NCBI GenBank assembly: GCA_900074885.1
Contig: FJUW01000072.1
Span: 1-64,000, forward strand
From: Rhynchosporium graminicola
Lineage: Eukaryota; Ascomycota; Leotiomycetes; Helotiales; Ploettnerulaceae
Length of the DNA: 64,000 bases
Direction of reading: 5' to 3'
Every line of letters begins with the position of its first letter. The first letter of the stretch is position 1. Position numbers and translations under genes: made by a program. The notes beneath the pieces are model-generated. The model was not told where the DNA came from. It saw only the letters and a list, made by a program, of their open reading frames with translations, and ran no database searches. Positions 13,141 to 24,736 of this stretch are shown one piece after another.

Positions 13141-16100
13141 TATGAATATTAGCTATAATATAGGAGTTATTAGAAGATAAGTCCCTCCTTAGGAGGTTAA
13201 TGTCTAGATAATAACAGGGCGAGTAGAATAAATACTATTACTAGTAAATAGACTTTATAAGAGTAGTAAGAGTTATATATAAATGCTAGCTACTAGACTA
13301 TATCCTAGTGCTTCTGCTCGGCGTTCTAATATACTTTCTTAGTATTATGATCTATTATTTATCTTTCCTAAGCTTCGATCTGGGTTTTCTAAATCTTCTT
13401 TCTAGAAGTCTTTCTATCTTTAGCTTCTTTATAGTTACGCTCTATACTTTCGAGTTATTCGTAGAGTAAAGCAGCCTCGGAACGAAAGAGGGCTTATTTA
13501 CCCCTAATACGCTTCAGATAAGCGTAAAATACTAGTTCAGCGGAAGTAATAAGGGCGATAGTAGCGATAGTAGCGATACGCTCTTAGATACTCCTTTCGA
13601 GGGATTCACCTTATAATTAAGTCTTATATAACGTCTTATAAAAGTCACGACACTCGGCGACGATACTACGATCCTCTCTAAGGTCTTTATAAGAGCTTTC
13701 TCGAGACGCTCGATTATACTACGGAATTAAGTAATAGTAGCTTCAGATATAGCGTTAAGTGCTTCCGGTTCTCTTCTCGCGAGTTCGGCTTTATTCAAGG
13801 TATGTTCTGACTTATTATTCCCTAAGTGCCAGGCTATTTATTAGTCTCGCATTTCGATATTCGGAGCTATTACCCTTTTCGACCCCTCTTTCTCGGCCTT
13901 ATTCAGTTAACTACGAACTTCCTTAAGAGTTTAATATACTATTATAAGTAAAGCGCGGATTTCTATAATCTTATATTTATATATAGAGCTAATCTTATAA
14001 GTATAAGCAGGCGAAACGAAATAAGGGACTTTAGCTTTATGAACTTAGTACTTAAGGTTAGTAGTTTAGCGCTTAAGTATACGAACGACGTCCTACTGCG
14101 TAGCTTCACGCTAGAGGAGTTCTATATCCTTCTAGTATACTAATATAAGGTTATAGTAGATAATAGAAAGAGTATATAAGCTTTAACTTTCTAAAGGGTT
14201 TTCTTTACTATTATAAGCTCCTCCTTCTCGGATAAGCCTCTTCAAGTTCTTTACGGATCGCCGATCTCCGTATTAAGACGTGCTTCCTTAGTACCCGCTC
14301 GAATAATCTCCTACTAAAGGTCTTACTATATCGAAGATTAGGGTTCGTAATATATAGCCTCTAAACGCTTCGATAGGGCCTCCTGTTCTTAAGCGGACGC
14401 GAGATTTTCCGACTTCCTTATTTCGAATATACTTAATAAGCTATAATAAGTAGAAGAGTCCCTCTTATATTTAAGACTCTTAATCCTATCCTCGGACGCG
14501 CGCTAACTTCGATACTTTCGTAGAGGACTACTAGCTTTTTATTAAGCTTTTTAATATCGCGGGCGTTTATTATATAATCTTTCGCTAGAACTTTATACTC
14601 CTTATATAAGCGCTCGAGCACGTCTTAGAGTCGATTTACTATCTCTATTATTTATCTACTCTAGCTCTTATAGTATAATCTGATACCTAAACCCGGCTAA
14701 TCCTAAGGTATATCTATCTAATCCTCGCTTATAAATATCTAGATCGTAAGTTCAGGATAAAGCGTAGGGATTCCTAGTGTTCACGATTATATACTAACTG
14801 AGGAGTCGTTATAATCTAATACTTTAAGTAATTATATAGTCTTTATCCTAGATATATAAAAGGTAAAGAAAGCGAGTATAGAACGCGATAGCTAGAAGAT
14901 AATAAAGTAGATACTTATTACTAGAAAAGTCATCAGATTTCTAGGAGATAAGTAAATAAGAGCTATAGTTTTCAGGTATATTACTATATTACTTAATACT
15001 GCGTATCTCGGTAAGTAGAACGGCCTATAAAGGCGTGCTTACTTCTACCTTAATATATACGAGTAATTCTAGCGAAAATCCTTTCTTACTTAAGTAATCG
15101 CTAAACCCTCTCTAGATCTCTCGGACCCTACTACTCTGACGTATATTATTATACTTTATAAGCTAAGTTCTGCCCTCCCTAGTAGTAAGGTTTATAATAA
15201 TAGTAAAATAATCCGTATTAATATAGACTATAAGAGTAAAGTATATATACTAAGTCTAGATATATATAACTTTTCCGTTAAGGCCGACTTACGGGAAAGT
15301 TAAGTTAATAGCCTCGAAGCACCTAAGTTTTATCTCTCCGGTCTCTTAAAAGTATTAGATAATAAGAGTTATCGGGGGATAGTCTAGGATAATAGCTAAT
15401 TAGTAAGCGGGTAGTATCGCAGCTCTATACTAGTTATAGTAAGGGATCTTAGTATTAAGGGATAGCTTCTCTTTACGAACCGGCTCTAAGAAGACCTAAA
15501 GCTAGGCCTCGAATATAGGTATATCTATAATTTCGCCTACGAAACTATTTCAGAGGAGCAGACTATTAAGGAGAGATAAAGTAAGCCGCTGCTCGGATAG
15601 CTTCTAAAACTATCTATTATACGTATAGTATTAGTTCGTAAGTACTTAGGTAGTATTATATTAAGGCACGTAAGTAGTAAGTACTTCTTATACGTAAGTC
15701 GTACCGTAGTATTCTCTGATATTAAGGTTAGGATCAGCTTAAGCTAAGCCTAATCTTAATACGTCCCGGAGCGCGATCTTCTAGTTCTCGGCGAGAGAGC
15801 CTTAGGGCTTCTTAAGGATACTTATAAGCGCTAGCGAGACTTAGCAGAAGATATCCGTACGAGGAACGAGAGTAGCGGCGACCTAGTTAGCCTACGTATA
15901 ACCGGTATCGAGGTAGAGTAGGATAATAAAGACGATATCTAGAGCGTACGAGTTATTCTGCTACTTAGGGCCTTACTAGAGGCGGGTTTACTAGTTAATA
16001 GCGCTCTATTATTAAGTCCTATTTATTACGTAGGATAATCTCGTAAAAGCTTTAGAGTAGCCGATAAGCGTAATATTCCCCTAGTGAACTCGGATAAGAG

Positions 16101-16517
16101 TAGTAAATAAATAAGCGCTAGTCGAGTTTCGGGTAATAGTAAGGTTCGCGTATTACTAGATTTCGCTAATAGGAGCGCCGGTAAGCGCTATAATTCCGAT
16201 GCTCGATAAAATAATACTACCTAGGAACGCTTCGAGGAGGCTAGCGATAGTTAGTAAGCGCTACGCGATATTTTAGGGGAGCGACTCACTAGTTAGGGTA
16301 GTAATGAAACTATTAATAAGCACTTAGCATGTCTGATATAAGAGTAGTGAGTTCTTCTATAATACTCGAAAGATAGGTTAGGGGAAGGCGCGCGAGGGCG
16401 AGAAGTAGTAATAATAAAGCTTTAGAGGTTTAGGCGGTTAGGTATACTTAAATATACTTAGGGTTATTATAGTACTAGTAGTAAGGACGTGCGACGTAGT
16501 TAGTGCGGGGGTCGATT

Positions 16518-16543
16518 GTTTTAGTATATTAGAATACTAAAAC
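16518..16543. repeat. 26-bp palindrome GTTTTAGTAT-N6-ATACTAAAAC
   Basis: Perfect 10-bp inverted arms around ATTAGA. Related sequences occur at 9043-9061, 11755-11774 and 20969-20994, and the left arm alone at about 10268. It may be an element terminus, a preferred target site, or a hairpin. Confidence 0.7.
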
Positions 16544-16854
16544 TCGGGAGTATATTCTATTGCGCTGCCCTGTATTAATATTAAAATATGCAGTAGAGCT
16601 GATTTCGATTCCGTTTGTACTTTTAACTAAAATAATATCGCTTACGAGTAAGACTTAAACGAATCCAGATAGATCTCCAGAAACTCGAGCGGAGATAAGC
16701 GAGGGTACGTATTCTTAACTATACGTGACTATAGACGTGCACTTATACTTTTAGTTCCTTATAGCGGCCCGGGAGTTATATGCTATAATAAGGGACGGCG
16801 CCGAAATCTACTATCTAGTATATAAAAGTACTACTAACCTCTACTCGCGAATAT

Positions 16855-17493
16855 GATCTCCGCTAATAATAGTAGTTATTTATATAGTTAATACTAACTT
16901 AGTAGCTCCTTCTTAACCCTTAGCGACTAAAGTGCTAAAATCCACGCTAACGAAGCTAGACTATACGCTCCCTCTTAAGAAAGCTACTAACCCGACTCTA
17001 TCTATCTCGGGGTTCGTGCACTTACTTAAGCCCGTGATAATAGCTACTATTCTAAAGACTTCCGCTACTAGCGCTCCTAGTAAGCTGCTTATCCTAGGAA
17101 CCTCTAAAGGCTCTAAAGATAGTTAAGGATAGCCTACTCTTCCGGGTCTATCTACGCTACTAAATAAGATACTACAATTTAGCGGGGCGACTCCGAGCTC
17201 GAGCGCGAGCGAGAGTTCGGTAGATAATCGAAGTGAGTAGCTCTTCCCTTAACGTGACTCGGGAGACTAATAGTCGATTAGTAAAGAGTTTAGTCGATCG
17301 ATTATTCCCTTTGCCTATTACGAAAGCTAGCCCCCCGAGCTATAATACTCCGACTAAGAAGGGCAGTAGCTTTATACCTGCTATAGCTAAGTCTAAAGGT
17401 AAGCGCGCCGCGGAGGATAAGGTAGTAGTATTAGTATTAAAGAAAGTAAAAGCGAAGCAGAAGGGGAAAGCGAAAGCGAATATAAAGAAGTAA
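16855..17493 (+). pseudogene. Lysine-rich coding remnant, possibly retroelement gag
   Basis: Two open stretches on the + strand, 16932-17126 (64 codons) and 17233-17493 (86 codons), lie in different frames. The second ends in a strongly basic Lys/Ala-rich tail containing KAKQKGKAKANIKK, as in nucleic-acid-binding gag or ORF1 proteins of retroelements. There is no zinc knuckle and no recognisable domain. They may be halves of one decayed protein. The assignment is a guess from composition and setting. Confidence 0.3.
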
Positions 17494-17751
17494 AAGGACC
17501 GGATATTATAGAGGATGAATAGTAACTTTAAGAGTATAGCGGATAAAGGGCAAGCAGAGAGGAACTACGTAGTATATATAATAGAATAATAAGATATATT
17601 AAGCCACGTCGGAAGTTAGGACCTCCCTATAAGGGGCCGGTAACTAAGATAGAGTCGTAGCACCTACGGTAATAGTAATAGTATTATGACTACGATAATA
17701 GTAATAGTATTATAATAGTAGGAAAGTACTATCGAGACTAGTACAGGTGGA

Positions 17752-18555
17752 TTTAGTCAGAGCTAGAGCTTCCTCTCTAATTAATACCTTTTGCTCCTCT
17801 AATTATCTGGCGACTACTATAAGGAGTCGAGTAAAGCTTGATCTACTTTATAATTCGCAATTAAGTAGCTTTTAGTCTATTCCTAATGAATTCGCCCGCT
17901 GGATCGAACCCTTCCGCAGCAGATTAGCTACCTACTCGCCTTAAAGGTCTCGATAGCTCCGAAAGCCTCTCCTAAGGTTAGTCTCTATTATACGTCTTCT
18001 ACGATTAGTTATACGTAACTTTTAAACGCTATTTATTTTCGATCTTTCTCTAAGATCTAGATCTAAGAGCCTTTGATCGATATTATAAATTTAATTAGTT
18101 AATTATAATTAGCTAAAGTTAATTCAAAGTTCTAAATCAGTTAATAGTTTCTTTATTACGAATTAGTTATTCGATCAAAGAGAGTCGTCTTTCGATATAT
18201 TATTATATAGTCCGTTACCTTAAATTTACTATTAACTAGACTAGGTTCCCTGCCTTCCCGCGGCTACGAGGTAGTTAATATAAAGTAGGAAGTCAGAGTA
18301 AAGGTAAAGCTAAGTAGGCGCTAGTAAGAGGTTAAGAATATAATTACTTAATTATAAGTAAGGAGCTGGGTTTAATAGTCAGATGAAGATCTAAGGATCG
18401 AGGAAATAGTTAGTCAGAAAAGATTAGTAGAATACTTAGCTCGGCTATATAAGGCCCTGAGTAGTAAGAAGGTGTAAAGGAGACTAACGTCGGTGTATTA
18501 AGTTAGAGTCAGAGCTTCTTATCTAATTAATAACCTCTTACTCCTCTAATTATCT
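17752..18555. repeat. Direct repeat pair (~56 bp) 748 bp apart
   Basis: The segment at 17752-17808 (AGAGCTTCC, then TCTAATTAATACC, then CTCCTCTAATTATCT) recurs at 18500-18555 with mainly RIP-type changes. Both copies are near runs of GATAGTAATAGTATTATA-like short repeats (about 17,660-17,720 and 18,560-18,640). It may mark a small inserted unit or a local duplication. Confidence 0.6.
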
Positions 18556-21454
18556 ATGACTATAGTGATAGTAATAGTATTATAACTATAGTAAAGGTGA
18601 CGGTATTATAACTATAGTGATAGTAATTATATTATAGCCTGCGTATAAGCGGTACGCGTGGTAATAGTAGTTAAGTTATGTAAAAGCTTCCTAGATATCC
18701 CTAAATATAATACTTATAAAGGGATCGTAGCGTGGGGCGTTAGTCGATATCGTCTACCTTAATCTACGCAAGATCTACTTAGGCGATAGACTAATAGTAG
18801 GTCGCTTATCTATTATCAGTAAGCGTGATATAATAGGTCGTATAGCCGGACTTATTATTATTACGCTCTTACCTGGAGTTATACGCCGGTTGTTATCTAG
18901 CGGCCCCGCGAGTTCCTGAATAAAACGCGGTTAGTAACTTTCTCTTATTCCTTTAATATTCCTTACTCCTATATACCCCTTATTATAAACCCCCTCTTAC
19001 GCCTTACTATTAATAGGATATAACCGGCCGAGATTATACTAGAATATAGCACGCTTATAAGGGAATATTAAATAGTAGTACTCCCTAACCTCTATACCTA
19101 CCTAGCGTTAATACTAATAAGGATAGCTCCTATAGTAAATTATCTACTACCTGATCCTCGAACTAATAAATACCCGACCGGAAAAGATCTCTTATATCTA
19201 AGATACCTTTCAGGCGCTTATAGAGAAGCTGCAAATAACCTCGACTGTATCTTCCCGGCCGCCGAGAGACGCTACTTACTAGGCGCTATTACTAACTCTT
19301 TTACTACTATTATACTTCCTGCTATCTCTAATCCGAGCTCTCCTTAGGATATTCACGCCCTTCTTCTTATTATATAAAGACCGAGAACTTTTACCCTCTA
19401 GCGAGCCGCCTAGTCTAAATAATACCCTTTCGAAACGTATGTCTCCGGGCCTCGAGCCTGCGGATCTTATATCTTTAATTCTTACCTCTACTTATTAAAT
19501 ATTTATAAATTCTGCGAATCTTACTTCTACTAATCTATTCTCTGTAGATCCTATAAATACTACCTTTACGATTCCTGCGATTATAAATCCTGCGAGTCTT
19601 ATAAGTATAAATCCTACGAATCCTATAGCTAGATATCCTGCGAATCCTACTACTACGAATCTGCTGGCGATTAACCTCCCTATTATACCCGAACCTGTAA
19701 TAATACCGGATAGAATAATAATATAGCCCCGGAAATAAAGAAGGATAGAGGAAAGATACTAAGCTAATCCGGTTAGAATAATAGCTCTATAATAGATAGC
19801 GAGCCGGGAGAGAGTTTACGAACTAGATACGGTAGAGACCTTTTAATAGGAGCTATAGTAGCTATATATTAAGGGGAAGAAGAATAATACCGCGGCGTTA
19901 TATTATATCCTAGCTTTATAGATTACTTTCCTTAAGGAGTTCTTCTTTTAAAACATGTTTAGGAGGGCTTACTAATAGCGGATTCTCGAGCTACTTAATA
20001 AGATCGTAGAATACGAAGAGGTAAAGATATCTAAAGTAGTTTTAGTAGTAGAAACTGCAGTAGTAAAGAATCTACTACCGGAGATATAAACCTTTTTTAT
20101 ATTATATACTAAGTATAAGGCGAGAGATACTAAGCAGGAGATAACTTAGGAGATTACTAAGACGATTTACGGATTTAAGCTATACTAAGCTTTTATAGAT
20201 CTATAGGAGAAAGTAGTAGGCCTGGATAGGGATAAGTTATAAAGGTTCCTCGAGTTATAAGGCTTCGCTAAGTCGTAAGGGTGTGATATTCGCAGTTATA
20301 TCTTAGGCTACTTATTAAAGGAGCTAGGTATAAGACTAGATATCCTAAGTAATAAGCTATAGGTCTACTAAGGAGTCTACTTTCTAGTATAGTAGTTTAG
20401 GAAGAGTATCGTAGTACTTCTCCCGAAGAGGGCTCTAAGTTAGTAAGTAGCTAATCCTTAACTTCTGCGCGTAGTACTTCTAATAGCTCTGGGATCTATA
20501 AGATTAGTACTTAGAAAATATAGCGGATTACTAAGGTCCTCTTCGATATCTTCCCGGGATCGGTTAATATATGCGCAGCTATGGAGTATTTAATTCTATA
20601 TATCTTAAAGGAGCTCGGTACGAAGTTGATAGCGCTATAAACATCGCGAGAGGCATATTAGCTAAGCCTCTCTCTGCTTAAAACCCTTAGCTTACTCTAA
20701 GGCGGAGGAAAGAACTCTAGCGAAATAGGTTCTCTCTAATAATAGCTATATATATACTATTATTACTATTATATAGAAGGTATTACGGATATAGGCGGGT
20801 GCTATAACGCGATATAGTCGCGATTAGGGAACGGTCGCTATAGTAATATATATTTAGTTTCGGCTATAATAGTCTATAGTGAATTAGAATAGCTTCTCGG
20901 GGAAATCGGGTTTATTATAATATAGCCGGTCTCCGATAGTCGCTTAGTAGACGTAAGTATACCCTAGTGTTTTAGTATATTAATATATCTAAATATTAAA
21001 CTATTATATTATCTCTACTCGGTATTCTACTAGTTTAAAAATTCCTTGTCCTATACTGTATATCATGTTCCTATTATCTACTTTATAATACTAAAAGCTG
21101 TAAAAGTAAGAAGAAAGTTAGCTTCGAGTAGTTAGTCGAGGAAAGATAAGGTACGGACCTTATTAAGTAAGTCTATATCGCGTAATTAATCGGGAAAGAT
21201 CCTAATAGGGCTGATAGATCGCTTTATTATAGTATTACGCGATTATCTGATCGAAGGTCGCGTGCTAATTTAGGGTAGAACTCCTTAAGTAGCTTATCGA
21301 TAGCTCCGTCGTCTGCTTCTTACGCGACCTCGAACGAGTATACTTATAATATAGTAAGGACTCGTTAGGCAGCTCTTATCTTATCTTCTATAGCGACTCT
21401 GATAGAAGATAGAGAAGAGTATATAGGATACTCTAGCTATCGGAGTTAGTTAAG

Positions 21455-21965
21455 TAATAGGCTTACTACGATTAACTCGCTATTATTAGGCGCTAGGAGA
21501 AGTAGAGAGGCGTCTTCAATCGGAGACTCGGGTTTAGTTACGATTAATTCCTTACTGCCGGAGGCTAGGAGTAGTATTAAGGTATCTATAAGCGGAGACT
21601 CGAGTTTAGCTATAATTAATTCCCTGCTGCCGGACGCTAGGAGTAGTATTAAGGCGTCTATAATCAGAGACTCGGGTTTAGCTATAATTAATTCCCTACT
21701 GCCGGATACTAAGAGTAGTATCGAGGCAGCTTTAATCGTAAGCTCCGGTCTTACTATTATTAATTCCTTACTACCGGACGCTAGGAGTAGTATTAAGGTA
21801 TCCTTAATCGAGGACTTAGGTTTCGCTACGATCAGGTCTCTCTTACTAAGAGTAAGGAATAATATTAACGTAAGATTAGCTAGGGATTCGGGTTTCGCGA
21901 TAATTAATACTCTACTATTAGTAGCAAGGAGTAGTAATAAGGCAGTATTATTCGCGGACTATATC
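21455..21965. repeat. 72-bp tandem repeat array (7 units)
   Basis: The landmark AATTCC or variants falls at 21474, 21546, 21618, 21690, 21762, 21834 and 21906, always 72 bp apart. 72 is 24 codons. On the + strand one frame stays open through most units (INSLLPDARSSIKAS followed by about nine variable residues). The minus strand also has an open frame, so the coding strand is uncertain. Likely a 24-residue protein repeat in a dead element or gene. Confidence 0.85.
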
Positions 21966-23599
21966 TCGATTCCTAGATAATTAGAATAACTAGTAGACTA
22001 TAATCTTATAATCGCCTTACTATTACTATCTCTAAACTCGGAATACTTTACTACTTAATAAACGTCGCGTTTCGATTCTTCGGGCTATAAGTAAGTAAAG
22101 CAGTAGTAATTAAGGAGAGATAAGATAAAGAGTCCCTTAGATAGAAAGGGCCGCCGAGATCAGCGTATGTTCTATTAGGATAATAAGAAGGTAAAGGGAG
22201 GGGGTTCTTAGGAATAAATAAGTAAGGGTACGTTAATCAGAGATATCTCTCGGGGCGAGCTAATAGAATTATAGATATAGGGGAAGCTTCTATAGACTAT
22301 AAGAGTAACTGTAAGATAATAAACTCTCTAGGCGAACTGATAGATATATTCGATAGACTTAGGATAGACTCCTTGTAAGATAAGTACAACCGGAATATAC
22401 TAAACCTCCTTCGACGATACGATATATAAGAACAGTCCGAGGAGTACTACTAACTAGCGAATATTATCTGACGCTAAACCTAAGCGGGGATCTTAGGCTA
22501 TATAGACTAACGATATAGCCGGGAGGAGATTAGCTATAATACTACTGCAGGGGATAATTATTACCTGCTAGACGCTATATACGAGAATATCAAGGGGTTT
22601 CCGAGTAATACGATTAGACTCGGATTTAATAGTCTTCAGGGGAACTAAAAGGTAGTAGTAAGGTAAGTCCTGCCTTTAGTAGAAGTAATTAAGGAGCTTT
22701 TCACTAGTATTTAAGATAAGAGCTCCGGGGTAAAGAATATATACTTATACTTAGAGGAGCCGGCGTAGACGTTTCCTAGGACGAGTATAGATATTAATAG
22801 TACGATTACGTTTCCGGTTTCAGTAGGAGCGTTTTAGGGAGAGCTTTACTATTACCCGACTTTCTAGTTATAAAGATCGAACGAAGTATTTATCACGAGG
22901 ATAATAAGAGAACTTTAAGAGTAATAACTCTTTAGCTATAATAAATCCTATATATATATATTAGCGGGATCTAAGGGATTCATAATTATATAGTCTACGT
23001 ATTCCTGCCTTATCTTTATAAGTTAGATATTCCCTTTAAGAGCTTAATAGAGGTCCAGATATAAGCCTTCACAGATAGCGTTATACTTAAGAGTATCTTT
23101 AACTATATCCTAAATATAGCTACCTAGTATATCCTACTAACTTAGCTAATAAGTCAGTTAAATACCGCAGCGAAAGCGAATAAAACCCGAATAGAAGCGC
23201 AAGATTCGATAGTAAGATAATACTAGACTTATGCTATCTAGTCCTAATACCTCGAGGCGATCTAAATAATAGTATAAAGCTATATATAAGAAGCCGATCT
23301 ATAGGATTTCTCCGATACCTTTCTTTATATAATAAGTAAAGGTTATAAGTTATAATTCTAAGGCTAGGATTCGTTCCCTACAGTCGTAGCTAAGTTCTAC
23401 GATAAGCTCGATACTATCTTCGATTAGAGGTTCCTATGGTATGAAGAGCTATATATAGATATAGTAATAGAGATCTGCCTAAGCGTACTTATAGAAGGGA
23501 TATCTGATTAAGGAGAGGCTCAGGTATACTTATAGAAATAATATTATTTAGAAAGGTTTCTCGAGAATATATACGTCGAGCCGGTCGATAAGCTATTTA
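21966..23599. other. RIP-degraded sequence, unassigned
   Basis: No gene or clear domain. The minus-strand Gypsy pol reading of the next feature breaks down at about 23,600, so this block is either sequence into which that element inserted or a later insertion that truncated it. Confidence 0.4.
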
Positions 23600-24364
23600 A
23601 ATAGACCGAAGCGAGTACGAAATACTATTTTATATTCGTGGCCTTTAGCTATTCGAATCTTATGAAAAGCTGAAATAATATCTACTTTAGTTAATTACTT
23701 AGATCTTATAAGAGAACGAAAGGTCTCCGGTATAAGTAGTAAGAAGTACTAATTTAGTATCGTAATTACGTTTAATACTTAATAATTATAATAGAAACGC
23801 AAGCCTCCCTCAGGTTTCCTTATAAAAAGGACAGGTACTAAAGCTTCTAATATACTCTCTCGAATATATCCTTTTTCTAATAAGTCGTTTAGCGATTTCC
23901 TTAGTACTAGGAGTTCGTCCTTCGATATACTATATAGTAGCTCCTATAGTAGTACTAGCTAGGATCCGTTAAGTTACTTACGGATCCTAACCTAATAGTT
24001 AATTCCTAAGCGATAAGATACTAGCTGATTCGCTTCTTATTAGGAAAATAGTAGAGCTATATCCTTAAGCTTCAGTAAAAGAAGCTTTTTAAGTTCCTTT
24101 ATTATTAACTTTACTTTCTTCGATATTACTTTTTTAATATTATCTAGCGATACTATAGCTATTATTATTAATATGCCGGAGTCCGGTATATATAAGGGCC
24201 ACGAGTCTTCGCAACTCCTATAGTTACGCTCCTCTAATATCTATTATCGTATTATACTATAATAGAACTAATACTTTTCTAGCGTAATCTATATCTTATT
24301 ATTCGCTTTCTAAGGATTTCCTAGTATAATTAGAAAGGATAAGTTAGCGATAATATAAGTATAA
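23600..24364 (-). mobile_element. Gypsy element C, protease/RT fragment
   Basis: The minus strand reads in order an ILGNPW-like protease-end motif (about 24,330), then the N-terminal RT segment LEKGYIRESI and KPEGGLRF (about 23,800-23,880), then [10 protein letters not shown] and FRTRFGLF (about 23,610-23,690). This is the Ty3/Gypsy RT order, with RIP-type stops. It is truncated in the middle of RT. Its upstream half continues at 31,037 on the other side of element B, so B inserted into it. Confidence 0.75.
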
Positions 24365-24736
24365 TGTAACGTACGGTAGAGCGTGGTGTTCGTCCTAGAG
24401 TGCGAAAGAGGTTAGTTAGGTAAGCAGGGACGCTATCACTAGATTAAGTCTAGTAATCTTTATAAGTTACTAAGTATAAGTAAGATACTATATTTGAGTT
24501 AAGTACGAAGCTTCTATCTAGTAAGTAGACGTGCTAGTATATATAGAACCTTCGTTTTATCGAATTATCTGAATTATCTGAATTATTATCTAGTTCAGGA
24601 ACTATAAGCTGATTCAGTATATGACCTTCGTCACGTGACTTATAGCTTCTCTATATAGTATAGAGCTAGCTACGTAGGTTAGTTTGCCTGCCGAGCCTCA
24701 GGGCTATATCACCTGTTGCAGCTAAGGGTTATAATA
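24365..24736 (-). repeat. Element B LTR, left (3' LTR), 372 bp
   Basis: Starts TGTAACGTACGG and ends GGTTATAATA. It contains a triple GAATTATCT-type repeat and TCACGTGAC. It is more heavily RIP-mutated than the right LTR: many CA or TG positions of the right copy are TA here. Confidence 0.9.

Larger units (their letters stand above)
13141..21454. other. RIP-degraded transposon remains, unassigned
   Basis: About 8.3 kb of CA/TG-poor sequence. Recognisable sub-features are a lysine-rich coding remnant (16855-17493), a duplicated ~56-bp segment (17752 and 18500), a palindrome (16518-16543) with a related copy at 20969-20994, and a region around 19,580-19,720 where the + strand reads Asn-Pro-rich repeats (NPA/NPT). 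No intact gene. More than one element is probably present, but boundaries cannot be drawn by eye. Confidence 0.5.

Noticed and set aside
11473..14621. Short minus-strand frames (60-62 codons) at 11473-11655 and 14433-14621
   Set aside because: They lie in RIP-degraded DNA, have no family resemblance, and are isolated among stops. Chance frames.
21455..21965. 72-bp array as a RiPP precursor for the UstYa protein
   Set aside because: It is 30 kb away inside degraded transposon sequence, with no signal peptide and no Kex2-type KR spacing between repeats.
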